From Paraherbaspirillum soli (GTDB lineage: Bacteria; Pseudomonadota; Gammaproteobacteria; Burkholderiales; Burkholderiaceae_D), in the NCBI RefSeq assembly GCF_042654985.1, contig NZ_JBHSMT010000026.1, positions 124,001-188,000 on the forward strand: 64,000 nucleotides of DNA, given 5' to 3'. The first letter of the stretch is position 1; each line of letters begins with the position of its first letter. Shown here in pieces: positions 8,199 to 16,615 of the stretch. The notes under the pieces were generated by a model, which worked only from the letters and a program-made list of their open reading frames with translations, ran no database searches and was not told the DNA's origin. Both the position numbers and the translations under genes were made by a program.

Positions 8199-9992
8199 AT
8201 GAACAACATCCGTAATTTCTCCATCATCGCCCATATCGACCACGGTAAATCTACCTTGGCGGACCGAATCATCCAATCTTGTGGAGGACTTTCCGACCGT
8301 GAGATGGAGGCGCAGGTACTCGATTCAATGGACATCGAGCGCGAGCGTGGCATCACCATCAAGGCACAGACGGCTGCGCTGTCTTACAAGGCGCTGGATG
8401 GTCAAATCTATAATTTGAATTTGATTGATACGCCCGGCCACGTCGACTTTAGTTATGAAGTCAGCCGGTCGCTGTCAGCGTGCGAAGGCGCGTTGCTGGT
8501 GGTCGATGCATCGCAAGGAGTGGAAGCGCAAACCGTTGCCAACTGCTATACCGCGCTTGACCTCGGCGTAGAAGTGGTGCCGGTCTTGAATAAGATCGAC
8601 TTGCCGTCCGCCGATCCGGCAAATGCGATTGCCGAAATTGAAGACGTGATCGGTATCGATGCCACTGACGCGGTGCACTGTTCGGCCAAGACCGGCCTCG
8701 GCGTGCGGGAAGTTCTTGAATCGCTGATCGTCAAAGTGCCGCCGCCTAAAGGCGATCCTGACGCACCGTTGCAAGCCTTGATTGTCGACTCGTGGTTCGA
8801 CAATTATGTCGGCGTGGTGATGCTGGTCCGCATCATGAACGGTACTTTGCGACCGAAAGATAAAATTCTGCTGATGGCGACAGGCTCTCAACATTTGACC
8901 GAGAGCGTCGGTGTTTTTACGCCGAAATCGCAGTCGCGTGAATCGTTGTCAGCGGGACAGGTTGGCTTCATCATTGCCGGCATCAAGGAATTGAAGGCTG
9001 CCAAAGTCGGCGATACAGTGACATTGGCGGGTAAGCCGGCAGCGACAGCTTTGCCGGGCTTTAAGGAAGTGCAGCCGCAGGTGTTCGCCGGTCTGTTCCC
9101 GGTCGAAGCCAACCAATATGATGCACTGCGCGACTCGCTGGAAAAGCTCAAGCTGAATGATGCGGCTTTGCAGTATGAGCCGGAAGTTTCGCAAGCGCTG
9201 GGATTCGGTTTCCGTTGCGGTTTCCTTGGTCTGCTGCATATGGAAATCGTCCAGGAACGGCTGGAGCGCGAGTTCGATATGGACTTGATTACCACTGCGC
9301 CGACCGTGATCTACGAAGTGGTCCAGCGCGACGGCAGCATCCTGATGGTGGACAACCCATCGAAGATGCCGGATCCATCCAAGATTGAAGAAGTGCGCGA
9401 GCCTATCGTGACCGTCAATCTATACATGCCGCAAGAATACGTCGGTTCCGTGATCACGCTCTGTACGCAAAAGCGCGGGGTCCAGATCAACATGAGTTAT
9501 CACGGCAAGCAAGTCAAGCTGACCTACGAAATACCGATGGCGGAGATCGTGCTGGACTTCTTCGATCGCCTGAAATCGACATCGCGCGGCTATGCTTCGA
9601 TGGATTACGAGTTCAAGGAATATCGCGCGGCAGACGTGGTCAAAGTGGACATGCTGATTAACAGCGAAAAGGTAGATGCGCTGGCGATCATCGTGCACCG
9701 CGCTAACAGCCAATATCGTGGTCGTGCAGTAGCGGCAAAAATGCGCGAATTGATTCCGCGCCAGATGTTCGACGTCGCGATTCAGGCGGCGATCGGCGCG
9801 AATATTATTTCGCGTGAAAACGTCAAGGCGCTGCGCAAGAACGTGCTCGCAAAATGTTATGGCGGCGACATCAGCCGCAAGCGCAAATTGCTGGAAAAGC
9901 AGAAGGCCGGTAAGAAGAGGATGAAACAGGTGGGTTCGGTCGAGATTCCGCAAGAAGCATTTCTGGCAATTTTACAAGTGGATGAAAAATGA
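8199..9992 (+). CDS. lepA: Elongation factor 4 (LepA), back-translocating GTPase
   Basis: Ribosome-associated translational GTPase, 597 aa (E. coli 599). G motifs: AHIDHGKSTLADR (G1, about residues 10-22), DTPGHVDF (G3) and NKIDLPSA (G4). EF-G-like domains follow, then the LepA-specific C-terminal domain ending in a basic tail (KRKLLEKQKAGKKRMKQVG). The N terminus MNNIRNFSIIAHIDHGKST matches E. coli LepA almost exactly, which fixes the start. No Shine-Dalgarno sequence is obvious between the upstream hairpin and the ATG. It overlaps lepB by 4 bp (ATGA). Confidence 0.97.
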   Translation: MNNIRNFSIIAHIDHGKSTLADRIIQSCGGLSDREMEAQVLDSMDIERERGITIKAQTAALSYKALDGQIYNLNLIDTPGHVDFSYEVSRSLSACEGALLVVDASQGVEAQTVANCYTALDLGVEVVPVLNKIDLPSADPANAIAEIEDVIGIDATDAVHCSAKTGLGVREVLESLIVKVPPPKGDPDAPLQALIVDSWFDNYVGVVMLVRIMNGTLRPKDKILLMATGSQHLTESVGVFTPKSQSRESLSAGQVGFIIAGIKELKAAKVGDTVTLAGKPAATALPGFKEVQPQVFAGLFPVEANQYDALRDSLEKLKLNDAALQYEPEVSQALGFGFRCGFLGLLHMEIVQERLEREFDMDLITTAPTVIYEVVQRDGSILMVDNPSKMPDPSKIEEVREPIVTVNLYMPQEYVGSVITLCTQKRGVQINMSYHGKQVKLTYEIPMAEIVLDFFDRLKSTSRGYASMDYEFKEYRAADVVKVDMLINSEKVDALAIIVHRANSQYRGRAVAAKMRELIPRQMFDVAIQAAIGANIISRENVKALRKNVLAKCYGGDISRKRKLLEKQKAGKKRMKQVGSVEIPQEAFLAILQVDEK

Positions 9993-10906
9993 CATTGCAA
10001 TCAATTCTGGAAAATTTCGCATTAATTCTGTTCGTGCTGATGGTTGTGACCGGCGTGATCTGGTTTCTCGACCGCTTCTATTTGAGTAAGCAGCGTCGTG
10101 CCAAAGCCAATGCCGCGTTGGCGGAATTTGATGCGCGTAACGCCAGGTTGAGCGCAGACGGCATCAAGTTGGAATCCAGCGGCCGGGCCGCTTTGGAAGC
10201 AAACCTGCTGCGGCAGCCGACCTGGGTCGAATATTCGGGTAGTTTTTTTCCTGTGATTGCGATGGTGTTTTTTCTGCGCTCGTTTTTGTATGAGCCGTTC
10301 AAGATTCCATCCAGCTCAATGGTCCCGACTCTGCTGGTTGGCGATTTGATTCTGGTCAACAAGTTCACTTACGGGATTCGCTTGCCGATTCTCAACAAAA
10401 AAGTGATAGAAGTGAACCAGCCGCAGCGTGGCGACGTGATGGTATTCAAATACCCGAAAAATATGTCGCTCGATTACATCAAGCGCGTAGTGGGTGTGCC
10501 TGGTGATACAGTAACGTATCAAAATAAGCGCTTGACGATTAATGGTCAAACTCTTCCTGAGACGCCGCTACCGGACTATCTGAATGAAGATAGCCTGGAC
10601 TACTCCAAGCAGTATATGGAAAAGTTGTCGACTGTCGAACACACTATTGCCATACGTGAAGACAAACCGCCGATTGCATTGAGGGGGGTGATGGATTTCC
10701 CGCATAAGGATGCCTGTACCTTTAATGTAGAAGGCTTCAGCTGCACCGTTCCTGCTGGACAGTATTTTATGATGGGGGATAATCGGGATAATAGCGAAGA
10801 CAGTCGTTATTGGGGTTTTGTGCCGGATCAAAATATTGTAGGAAAAGCATTTTTGGTGTGGATGAATTGGGGTCATTTCCAACGCATCGGTACTTTTTTT
10901 AAATAA
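9989..10906 (+). CDS. lepB: Signal peptidase I
   Basis: Inner-membrane leader peptidase, 305 aa, which cleaves Sec and Tat signal peptides at the periplasmic face. Two N-terminal membrane helices (about 8-28 and 85-100) are separated by a cytoplasmic loop. Catalytic Ser110 lies in the IPSSSMVPTLLVGD block and Lys165 in YIKRVVGVPGD. The C-terminal GDNRDNSEDSRYWG box is conserved. The ATG overlaps the lepA stop codon, so the genes are translationally coupled. Confidence 0.96.
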   Translation: MTLQSILENFALILFVLMVVTGVIWFLDRFYLSKQRRAKANAALAEFDARNARLSADGIKLESSGRAALEANLLRQPTWVEYSGSFFPVIAMVFFLRSFLYEPFKIPSSSMVPTLLVGDLILVNKFTYGIRLPILNKKVIEVNQPQRGDVMVFKYPKNMSLDYIKRVVGVPGDTVTYQNKRLTINGQTLPETPLPDYLNEDSLDYSKQYMEKLSTVEHTIAIREDKPPIALRGVMDFPHKDACTFNVEGFSCTVPAGQYFMMGDNRDNSEDSRYWGFVPDQNIVGKAFLVWMNWGHFQRIGTFFK

Positions 10907-10926
10907 ACCATTGGTGGGAGTAGAGG

Positions 10927-11292
10927 ATGTCAAGAATGTCCGGGTATAAGCGGAAGCAGCAGGGGATTACGCTATTTGGCTTGATCGTTTGGTTGGCGAT
11001 TTTGGGTGGGATAGGCGTGATGGGCGCCAAAGTGGTCCCGACCGCTGTCGAATTTTTCTCGATCAAGAAAGCGATTGCCAGTGTTAGAACGGCTGGCGGC
11101 ACGGTACAGGAAATCCAGACCGCGTTTGATCGCCAGGCTGAGGTCGGTTATATCGATGCAATCCAGGGCAAGGATCTGGAAATCACCAAGGACGGCAACG
11201 ATATCCAAATCAGTTTTGCGTATCAGAAAAAAATCCCTATGGTCGGGCCAGTCAGTTTGTTGATCGACTATGCAGGTACTACCGCCAAATAG
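10927..11292 (+). CDS. DUF4845-type membrane-anchored protein
   Basis: A 121-residue protein with one N-terminal hydrophobic helix (about residues 13-37), preceded by KRKQQGITLFGL, which resembles the leader and helix start of type IV pilins and pseudopilins. The remainder is a small soluble domain. A gene of this DUF4845 type is regularly found between lepB and rnc in betaproteobacteria. Function is unknown. I see no clear reason to call it a true pilin: the conserved Glu five residues after the processing glycine is absent. Confidence 0.75.
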   Translation: MSRMSGYKRKQQGITLFGLIVWLAILGGIGVMGAKVVPTAVEFFSIKKAIASVRTAGGTVQEIQTAFDRQAEVGYIDAIQGKDLEITKDGNDIQISFAYQKKIPMVGPVSLLIDYAGTTAK

Positions 11293-11420
11293 CTTATTGT
11301 GAAATTTCTCCCGGTGTTATTGGGCCTCACTGCCGTACGCCTAGCCAGAATAGTTTCGCAACGGCCTCTTAAAATAGTAAGCCATCGCTTGATGGGGTAA
11401 GAGTAAGAGTCGCAGATCAA

Positions 11421-12431
11421 ATGGACCTCATGTTATTGCAAAATCGGCTAGGCCACACCTTTAAGGATGCTACGTTGCTGCAGCAGGCCTTGACGCATCG
11501 CAGCCATAGCACCTTGCATAACGAACGGTTGGAATTCCTGGGCGACTCGATTCTGAACTGTGTTGTTGCCTCGTTGTTGTTTGACCGTTATACCAAGATC
11601 GATGAAGGTGATCTGTCGCGTGTACGGGCAAATCTGGTCAAGCAACAATCGCTATATGAAATTGCCCAGAGGCTGGAATTATCGCAATTTCTGCGGCTCG
11701 GTGAGGGAGAGTTGAAGTCCGGCGGGTTTCGTCGGCCGTCGATTCTGGCAGATACGCTGGAAGCGCTATTCGGCGCGATCTTTCTGGACGCCGGTTTCAA
11801 TGCGGCACGCGACGTGATCCGTGCCTTGTATATCCCGATCCTGGATACCGTCGATCCCAAGACTCTCGGCAAGGATGCCAAGACCCTGTTGCAGGAATAC
11901 TTGCAAGGGAAAAAAATCGCACTACCGCAATACAACGTGGTGGCTACTCACGGCGCCGCGCACAACCAGGAATTCGAGATTGAATGCCTGGTTCCTAAAC
12001 TGGATATTCAGGTTTTTGGCACTGGCGGCAGCCGCCGCGCCGGAGAACAAGCCGCGGCCAAGCTGGCGCTGGAAGCCGTGCAAAAAGCATTTGTCAAAGC
12101 ACCGGCCGCACCACGTAAAAGCAAGCCACGTACAGCACAATTGAAACTGACTGGCATTGCGACGATCCAGCCCGATGCGCCGAATATGCCGGTAGACGCG
12201 GTAATCGCGGAACAGCCGGAAACCAAAGAAAATATCAAGGACGAGTCGGTAAAACACGCGACGACCGCGCACGCTGCCACCGCGGCGGCAGCCGACGGCG
12301 CCGAGCAAGCCGCCACATCCAGTGCTACAGCAGCAACGACTCCAGTCGCGTCATCCGCGGATGCAGTCGAGTCAAGCGTAGCCACCCCGAACGTAACCCC
12401 TCATATCACGAGTAAATCGAAAACCGCATGA
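11421..12431 (+). CDS. rnc: Ribonuclease III with long C-terminal extension
   Basis: Double-strand-specific endoribonuclease for rRNA and mRNA processing. The nuclease domain carries the signature NERLEFLGDSIL (about residues 33-45) and the second acidic block DTLEALFGAIFLDAG. The dsRNA-binding domain ends near residue 225 (GEQAAAKLALEAVQKAF). The family is normally about 220-230 aa. This protein has about 110 further residues rich in Ala, Thr, Ser and Pro with no recognisable fold. The extension is in frame to a stop that overlaps the era ATG. The start at 11421 has only a weak ribosome site; ATG 11430 is an alternative. Confidence 0.94.
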   Translation: MDLMLLQNRLGHTFKDATLLQQALTHRSHSTLHNERLEFLGDSILNCVVASLLFDRYTKIDEGDLSRVRANLVKQQSLYEIAQRLELSQFLRLGEGELKSGGFRRPSILADTLEALFGAIFLDAGFNAARDVIRALYIPILDTVDPKTLGKDAKTLLQEYLQGKKIALPQYNVVATHGAAHNQEFEIECLVPKLDIQVFGTGGSRRAGEQAAAKLALEAVQKAFVKAPAAPRKSKPRTAQLKLTGIATIQPDAPNMPVDAVIAEQPETKENIKDESVKHATTAHAATAAAADGAEQAATSSATAATTPVASSADAVESSVATPNVTPHITSKSKTA

Positions 12432-13348
12432 CAGACTCCGTATCCCAGGCATCGACCGATGCCGCAGCTGATTTCCGCTGTGGCTATATCGCTATCGTCG
12501 GCCGTCCCAACGTCGGTAAATCGACGTTGATGAACGAGCTGATCGGGGCCAAGGTAAGTATTACTTCGCGCAAGGCGCAGACCACGCGGCACCGGATCAC
12601 AGGCATTCAGACTGTCGCCGATACCCAATTCGTGTATGTGGATACCCCCGGTTTTCAGACGCGTCACTCGAACGCCCTCAACAAGACCCTGAATCGCACG
12701 GTCACCACCACCCTGACCGCGGCTGACGTCATCCTGTACATCATTGAAGCAGGCACCTTCGGCCCGGCGGATCAACAGGTGTTGAATCTGTTGCCTGCCA
12801 GCGTGCCTTGTATCCTGGTCATCAATAAATCGGATCGCGTCAAAGACAAGGCGGTGCTGCTGCCTTTCGCGCAAAAAATCGCGGCAATGCGTGATTTTGC
12901 TGCGGTGGTCCCGGTATCGGCCAAATTGCGTTTTCAGCTGGATAATTTGCAAGGCGAAATCCGCAAACACCTGCCGGCCAATCCGCCGATGTTCGGCGCA
13001 GACGATATTACCGATCGCAGCGAAAAATTTCTGGCAGCTGAAATCGTTCGTGAAAAAGTATTCCGTTTTGTCGGCGACGAATTGCCTTATACCAGTACTG
13101 TACTGATCGAAAAGTTCGAACTGGAAGGCGACCTGCGACGTGTTTTTGCCGCGATTCTGGTTGAACGCGATACCCACAAATCTATGGTGATTGGGCAAAA
13201 GGGCGCGCGCCTGAAGGATATTTCAACCCAGGCCCGTCTGGATATGGAACGCCTGTTCGGTGGTCCCGTCTATCTGGAAATCTGGGTCAAAGTAAAATCC
13301 GGCTGGGCCGATAACGAAGCCGGATTACGCGCATACGGCTACGAATAA
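12428..13348 (+). CDS. era: GTPase Era
   Basis: Ribosome-assembly GTPase acting on 16S rRNA maturation of the 30S subunit, 306 aa. G1 GRPNVGKST (about 27-35), G3 DTPG, G4 NKSD, and a C-terminal KH domain with the VIGQKGARLKDIS loop. The start ATG overlaps the rnc stop codon (ATGA). The rnc-era-recO order is conserved widely in proteobacteria and links rRNA processing with assembly. About 15 residues precede the usual Era N terminus. Confidence 0.96.
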   Translation: MTDSVSQASTDAAADFRCGYIAIVGRPNVGKSTLMNELIGAKVSITSRKAQTTRHRITGIQTVADTQFVYVDTPGFQTRHSNALNKTLNRTVTTTLTAADVILYIIEAGTFGPADQQVLNLLPASVPCILVINKSDRVKDKAVLLPFAQKIAAMRDFAAVVPVSAKLRFQLDNLQGEIRKHLPANPPMFGADDITDRSEKFLAAEIVREKVFRFVGDELPYTSTVLIEKFELEGDLRRVFAAILVERDTHKSMVIGQKGARLKDISTQARLDMERLFGGPVYLEIWVKVKSGWADNEAGLRAYGYE

Positions 13349-13357
13349 GCGCACAGC

Positions 13358-14209
13358 ATGAACGCGCTCATCGCTGACGCTGCCGTCGATGTGCCAGCTG
13401 CGCTGTCGACGACAGCGCAGGATGAAGCCGTCGCCACCACCAGCCGCCGTCGCGCCGCACCTTCTTCTCCAAAACGCAGTACCCGCATCCCCGAAAAAGA
13501 TACCCGCGTCACGGCCCAACCCGGCTTCGTACTGCACAGCTACCCGCATCGTGAAACCAGTCTGATCATCGACGTCTTCACACGCGATTACGGCCGTATT
13601 GCGCTGGTTGCCAAAGGTGCCAAGCGTCCCTTGTCGAAGTTGCGCGGCGTGCTGCAAACCTTCCAGCCACTGTCGCTTAGCTGGAGCGGCAAATCTGAAA
13701 TACGCACATTGATTGCCGCCGAGTGGGTGGGTGGTCTGCTGCCGCTGGAAAAGTCGGCGCTGCTATGCGGGTTTTATCTGAATGAGCTGCTGGTCAAGCT
13801 GGTGGCCCGCGACGATCCTCATCCAGCCTTATTCGATCACTACGTCGCCACCTTGAATCAGCTGGCGCACCAAGAACCGGCGCCGATAGTATTGCGTCAG
13901 TTCGAACGCGCCTTGCTCAAGCAAACCGGTGTCGCCGGCGATTTCACGATCTGTACCAGCAGTCGCCAGCCGGTCGATGCGGGCCTTACTTACGTGGTCG
14001 ATCCCGAGCGCGGTCCGCGCATCGCCCGCGACACCGATTCCTGGCCACGCGTCAGCGGCAAGACATTGCTGGATATGGAACGGGAAGACTACAGCGATGT
14101 GATAACGCAGACGCAAAGCAAGGCGTTAATGCGTTTCTTGCTGGCGCATCACTTGGGCGGCGCGCCGCTGAATACACGACAAATTCTGATTGATCTGATG
14201 CAGTTATGA
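13358..14209 (+). CDS. recO: DNA repair protein RecO
   Basis: Recombination mediator that works with RecR and RecF to load RecA at gaps, 283 aa. The OB-fold N-terminal domain begins near residue 50 (GFVLHSYPHRETSLIIDVFT) and includes GRIALVAKGAKRP. A helical C-terminal domain follows. The first 45 or so residues are Ala/Arg/Ser-rich and not part of the usual fold, so the true start may be internal, though no better start with a ribosome site is evident. It lies 9 bp after era. Confidence 0.92.
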   Translation: MNALIADAAVDVPAALSTTAQDEAVATTSRRRAAPSSPKRSTRIPEKDTRVTAQPGFVLHSYPHRETSLIIDVFTRDYGRIALVAKGAKRPLSKLRGVLQTFQPLSLSWSGKSEIRTLIAAEWVGGLLPLEKSALLCGFYLNELLVKLVARDDPHPALFDHYVATLNQLAHQEPAPIVLRQFERALLKQTGVAGDFTICTSSRQPVDAGLTYVVDPERGPRIARDTDSWPRVSGKTLLDMEREDYSDVITQTQSKALMRFLLAHHLGGAPLNTRQILIDLMQL

Positions 14210-14328
14210 GCGGAGCAGGGAATGTCATGGACTGCCTGTCGCAAGCTGCTTCGCTGCGGCAAAATTAACTTAACGTAATACACTGCGGTTATTCTTATTA
14301 TTTAACTCCATCATTCGCCAATACTCCG

Positions 14329-15090
14329 ATGAGCTATCTCAATCCCACGTCGTCGATCATCGACCTCGGCATCAATATCGACCATGTCGCCACACTACGC
14401 AATGCGCGCGGCACGACTTATCCGGATCCGATCCAGGCTGCGTTGCAGGCCGAAGAGGCCGGCGCCGACGCGATTACTTTGCATCTGCGCGAAGACCGCC
14501 GTCACATCAAAGATGCGGATGTCGAAGCGATCCGGCCGCTGTTGCATACGCGGATGAATCTGGAAGCCGCCGTGACGCAAGAGATGATCGATTTTTCGTG
14601 CAAAATCAAGCCGCACGATTCTTGTCTGGTGCCGGAACGCCGCCACGAATTGACTACCGAAGGCGGTCTCGACGTCGTCAAATATTTCAACCAGGTTCAG
14701 GCGGCAGTGCGCCAGCTACAGGCAGAAGGAATCCGCGTTAGCCTGTTCATCGATCCTGAAGCGGATCAAATTCAAGCCGCAGCGGAAATCGGTGCGCCGG
14801 TGATTGAATTGCATACCGGACGCTACGCCGAAGCGCATAGCGAAGCCGAGCAGCGCAGTGAACTGGAGCGCGTGCAGCGCGCCGTACAGGAAGGCGTCGC
14901 GCGCGGTCTTAAAGTGAATGCCGGACATGGTTTGCACTACACCAATGCACAGGCGATTGCGGCTATTCCCGATATCGCGGAATTGAATATCGGCCATGCG
15001 ATCGTTGCCCACGCGGTATTCGTCGGCTGGAAAAATGCCGTGAGCGAAATGAAGGCGCTGATGGTCAAGGCGCGCCTGGGACAACGTTAA
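14329..15090 (+). CDS. pdxJ: Pyridoxine 5'-phosphate synthase
   Basis: Condenses 1-deoxyxylulose 5-phosphate with 3-amino-2-oxopropyl phosphate to pyridoxine phosphate, the last ring-forming step of the DXP-dependent vitamin B6 pathway. 253 aa with the family's LGINIDHVATLRNARGT start, ITLHLREDRRHI, the VNAGHGLHYTN phosphate-binding loop and ELNIGHAIVAHAV. It lies 119 bp after recO and upstream of acpS, the conserved pdxJ-acpS arrangement. Confidence 0.97.
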   Translation: MSYLNPTSSIIDLGINIDHVATLRNARGTTYPDPIQAALQAEEAGADAITLHLREDRRHIKDADVEAIRPLLHTRMNLEAAVTQEMIDFSCKIKPHDSCLVPERRHELTTEGGLDVVKYFNQVQAAVRQLQAEGIRVSLFIDPEADQIQAAAEIGAPVIELHTGRYAEAHSEAEQRSELERVQRAVQEGVARGLKVNAGHGLHYTNAQAIAAIPDIAELNIGHAIVAHAVFVGWKNAVSEMKALMVKARLGQR

Positions 15091-15115
15091 GGGCAGGGCA
15101 CATACAGGGCATCAA

Positions 15116-15508
15116 ATGATATATGGCATCGGCACCGACATCATTCAGATTCCGCGTATCGAGGCGGCGTTAAAGCGTCATGGCGACCGCTTCGCCGAGA
15201 AAATTCTAGGTCAGCAGGAGCTGGAAAAATACCGGCATCGGAAGGCCAAAGTGGAGGCGCGGGGAATTCGTTTTCTGGCAACCCGATTCGCTGCCAAAGA
15301 GGCATTTTCAAAAGCCATCGGACTTGGCCTGAAAATGCCGATGACCTGGCGTGCCATGCAAACGCTTAACGCCGCAAGCGGTAAACCGATCGTCGTCACC
15401 AGCGGTTTGCTGGAAGAATTCATGCAAAAGAATGGCTTGACTGCGCAGGTATCGATTACCGATGAAGTGGAGTACGCAGTCGCCTTTGTCATAGTGGAGA
15501 AAATATGA
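15116..15508 (+). CDS. acpS: Holo-ACP synthase
   Basis: Phosphopantetheinyl transferase that converts apo-AcpP (encoded at 1.6 kb) to its active form using coenzyme A. 130 aa with the family signatures GTDIIQIPRIEAALKRHG at the N terminus (Mg-binding Asp) and FAAKEAFSKAIG (Mg-binding Glu). It lies 25 bp after pdxJ and overlaps nagZ by 4 bp. Confidence 0.95.
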   Translation: MIYGIGTDIIQIPRIEAALKRHGDRFAEKILGQQELEKYRHRKAKVEARGIRFLATRFAAKEAFSKAIGLGLKMPMTWRAMQTLNAASGKPIVVTSGLLEEFMQKNGLTAQVSITDEVEYAVAFVIVEKI

Positions 15509-16578
15509 ACGTAGATGGTGCGAGCAAGATGGCAAGCAATGAGAAGCAAGCCTTGGGGCCGGTCATGCTGGACGTGGTCGGCACCAGCCTGACTGCTGAC
15601 GACATCCGCCGCATTCAGCATCCGTTGACTGGCGGCGTGATTTTGTTTACCCGCAATTATCAGGACCGTGCGCAGCTTACCGCGTTGACCGCCGCAATTC
15701 ATGCAGCGCGCCCTGGCGTATTGATTGCGGTCGATCATGAAGGCGGTCGGGTTCAGCGTTTCAGAACAGACGGCTTCACGCGCTTGCCGGCGATGCGCGT
15801 GCTGGGTCAATTGTGGGATCGTGATGTCTTGGCCGCGACCAAGGCGGCAACGGCGGTGGGTTTTGTGTTGGCGGCCGAGTTGCGTGCCTGCGGTGTCGAC
15901 CTGTCGTTCACGCCGGTTCTCGATCTCGATTTTGGCGAGTCCAGCGTGATTGGCGAGCGCGCTTTTCATCGCGATCCGCGCGTGGTGAGCTTGCTTGCCA
16001 AAAGTTTGAATCATGGCTTGATGCTGGCGGGCATGGCCAATTGCGGCAAGCACTTTCCCGGCCACGGTTTTGTGCAAGGCGACTCGCATCTGTCGATTCC
16101 AATCGATCAGCGCACTTTGAAACAGGTCATGGATGAAGACGTCAAACCCTACGACTGGCTCGGCATGAGCTTGGCGGCAGTGATGCCGGCGCACGTGATT
16201 TATCCGAAAGTGGACAAGCACGCAGCGGGATTCTCCAAGAAATGGCTGACTATCCTGCGCAAGGATGTCGGTTTCAACGGCGTGATTTTCAGCGACGACC
16301 TGAGCATGGAAGGAGCGAGTTCCGCCGGCGGCGTGCTGGATGGCGCCAAGGCCGCGCTGAAAGCCGGTTGCGACGTGGTCCTGATTTGCAATTCTCCGGA
16401 CAAGGCGGATCAGTTGTTATCCGGTTTGAAGATTAACGCCGGCAGCCGCGACGCGATGGCGCGCTCTTCGGCCCGCCTGACGGCGCTGGTGCCGCAGACG
16501 CCTGCGTTGGATTGGAGCGCGCTGCAAATGCATGCGCAGTATCTGGCGGCGCGTACGCTGGTGCAGTCCTTGCTGTGA
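15505..16578 (+). CDS. nagZ: Beta-N-acetylhexosaminidase
   Basis: Cytoplasmic glycoside hydrolase family 3 enzyme of peptidoglycan recycling, removing N-acetylglucosamine from anhydro-muropeptides. 357 aa. Conserved AVDHEGGRVQRF, the KHFPGHGFVQGDSH loop (which carries the catalytic His of NagZ) and FSDDLSMEG with the nucleophile Asp. The ATG overlaps the acpS stop. The first 16 or so residues are a variable extension before LGPVMLDVVGTSLT. Confidence 0.94.
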   Translation: MNVDGASKMASNEKQALGPVMLDVVGTSLTADDIRRIQHPLTGGVILFTRNYQDRAQLTALTAAIHAARPGVLIAVDHEGGRVQRFRTDGFTRLPAMRVLGQLWDRDVLAATKAATAVGFVLAAELRACGVDLSFTPVLDLDFGESSVIGERAFHRDPRVVSLLAKSLNHGLMLAGMANCGKHFPGHGFVQGDSHLSIPIDQRTLKQVMDEDVKPYDWLGMSLAAVMPAHVIYPKVDKHAAGFSKKWLTILRKDVGFNGVIFSDDLSMEGASSAGGVLDGAKAALKAGCDVVLICNSPDKADQLLSGLKINAGSRDAMARSSARLTALVPQTPALDWSALQMHAQYLAARTLVQSLL

Positions 16579-16615
16579 CGGCGAGCAGATGAGATGAGGC
16601 TGGAGCGCTTGAATC

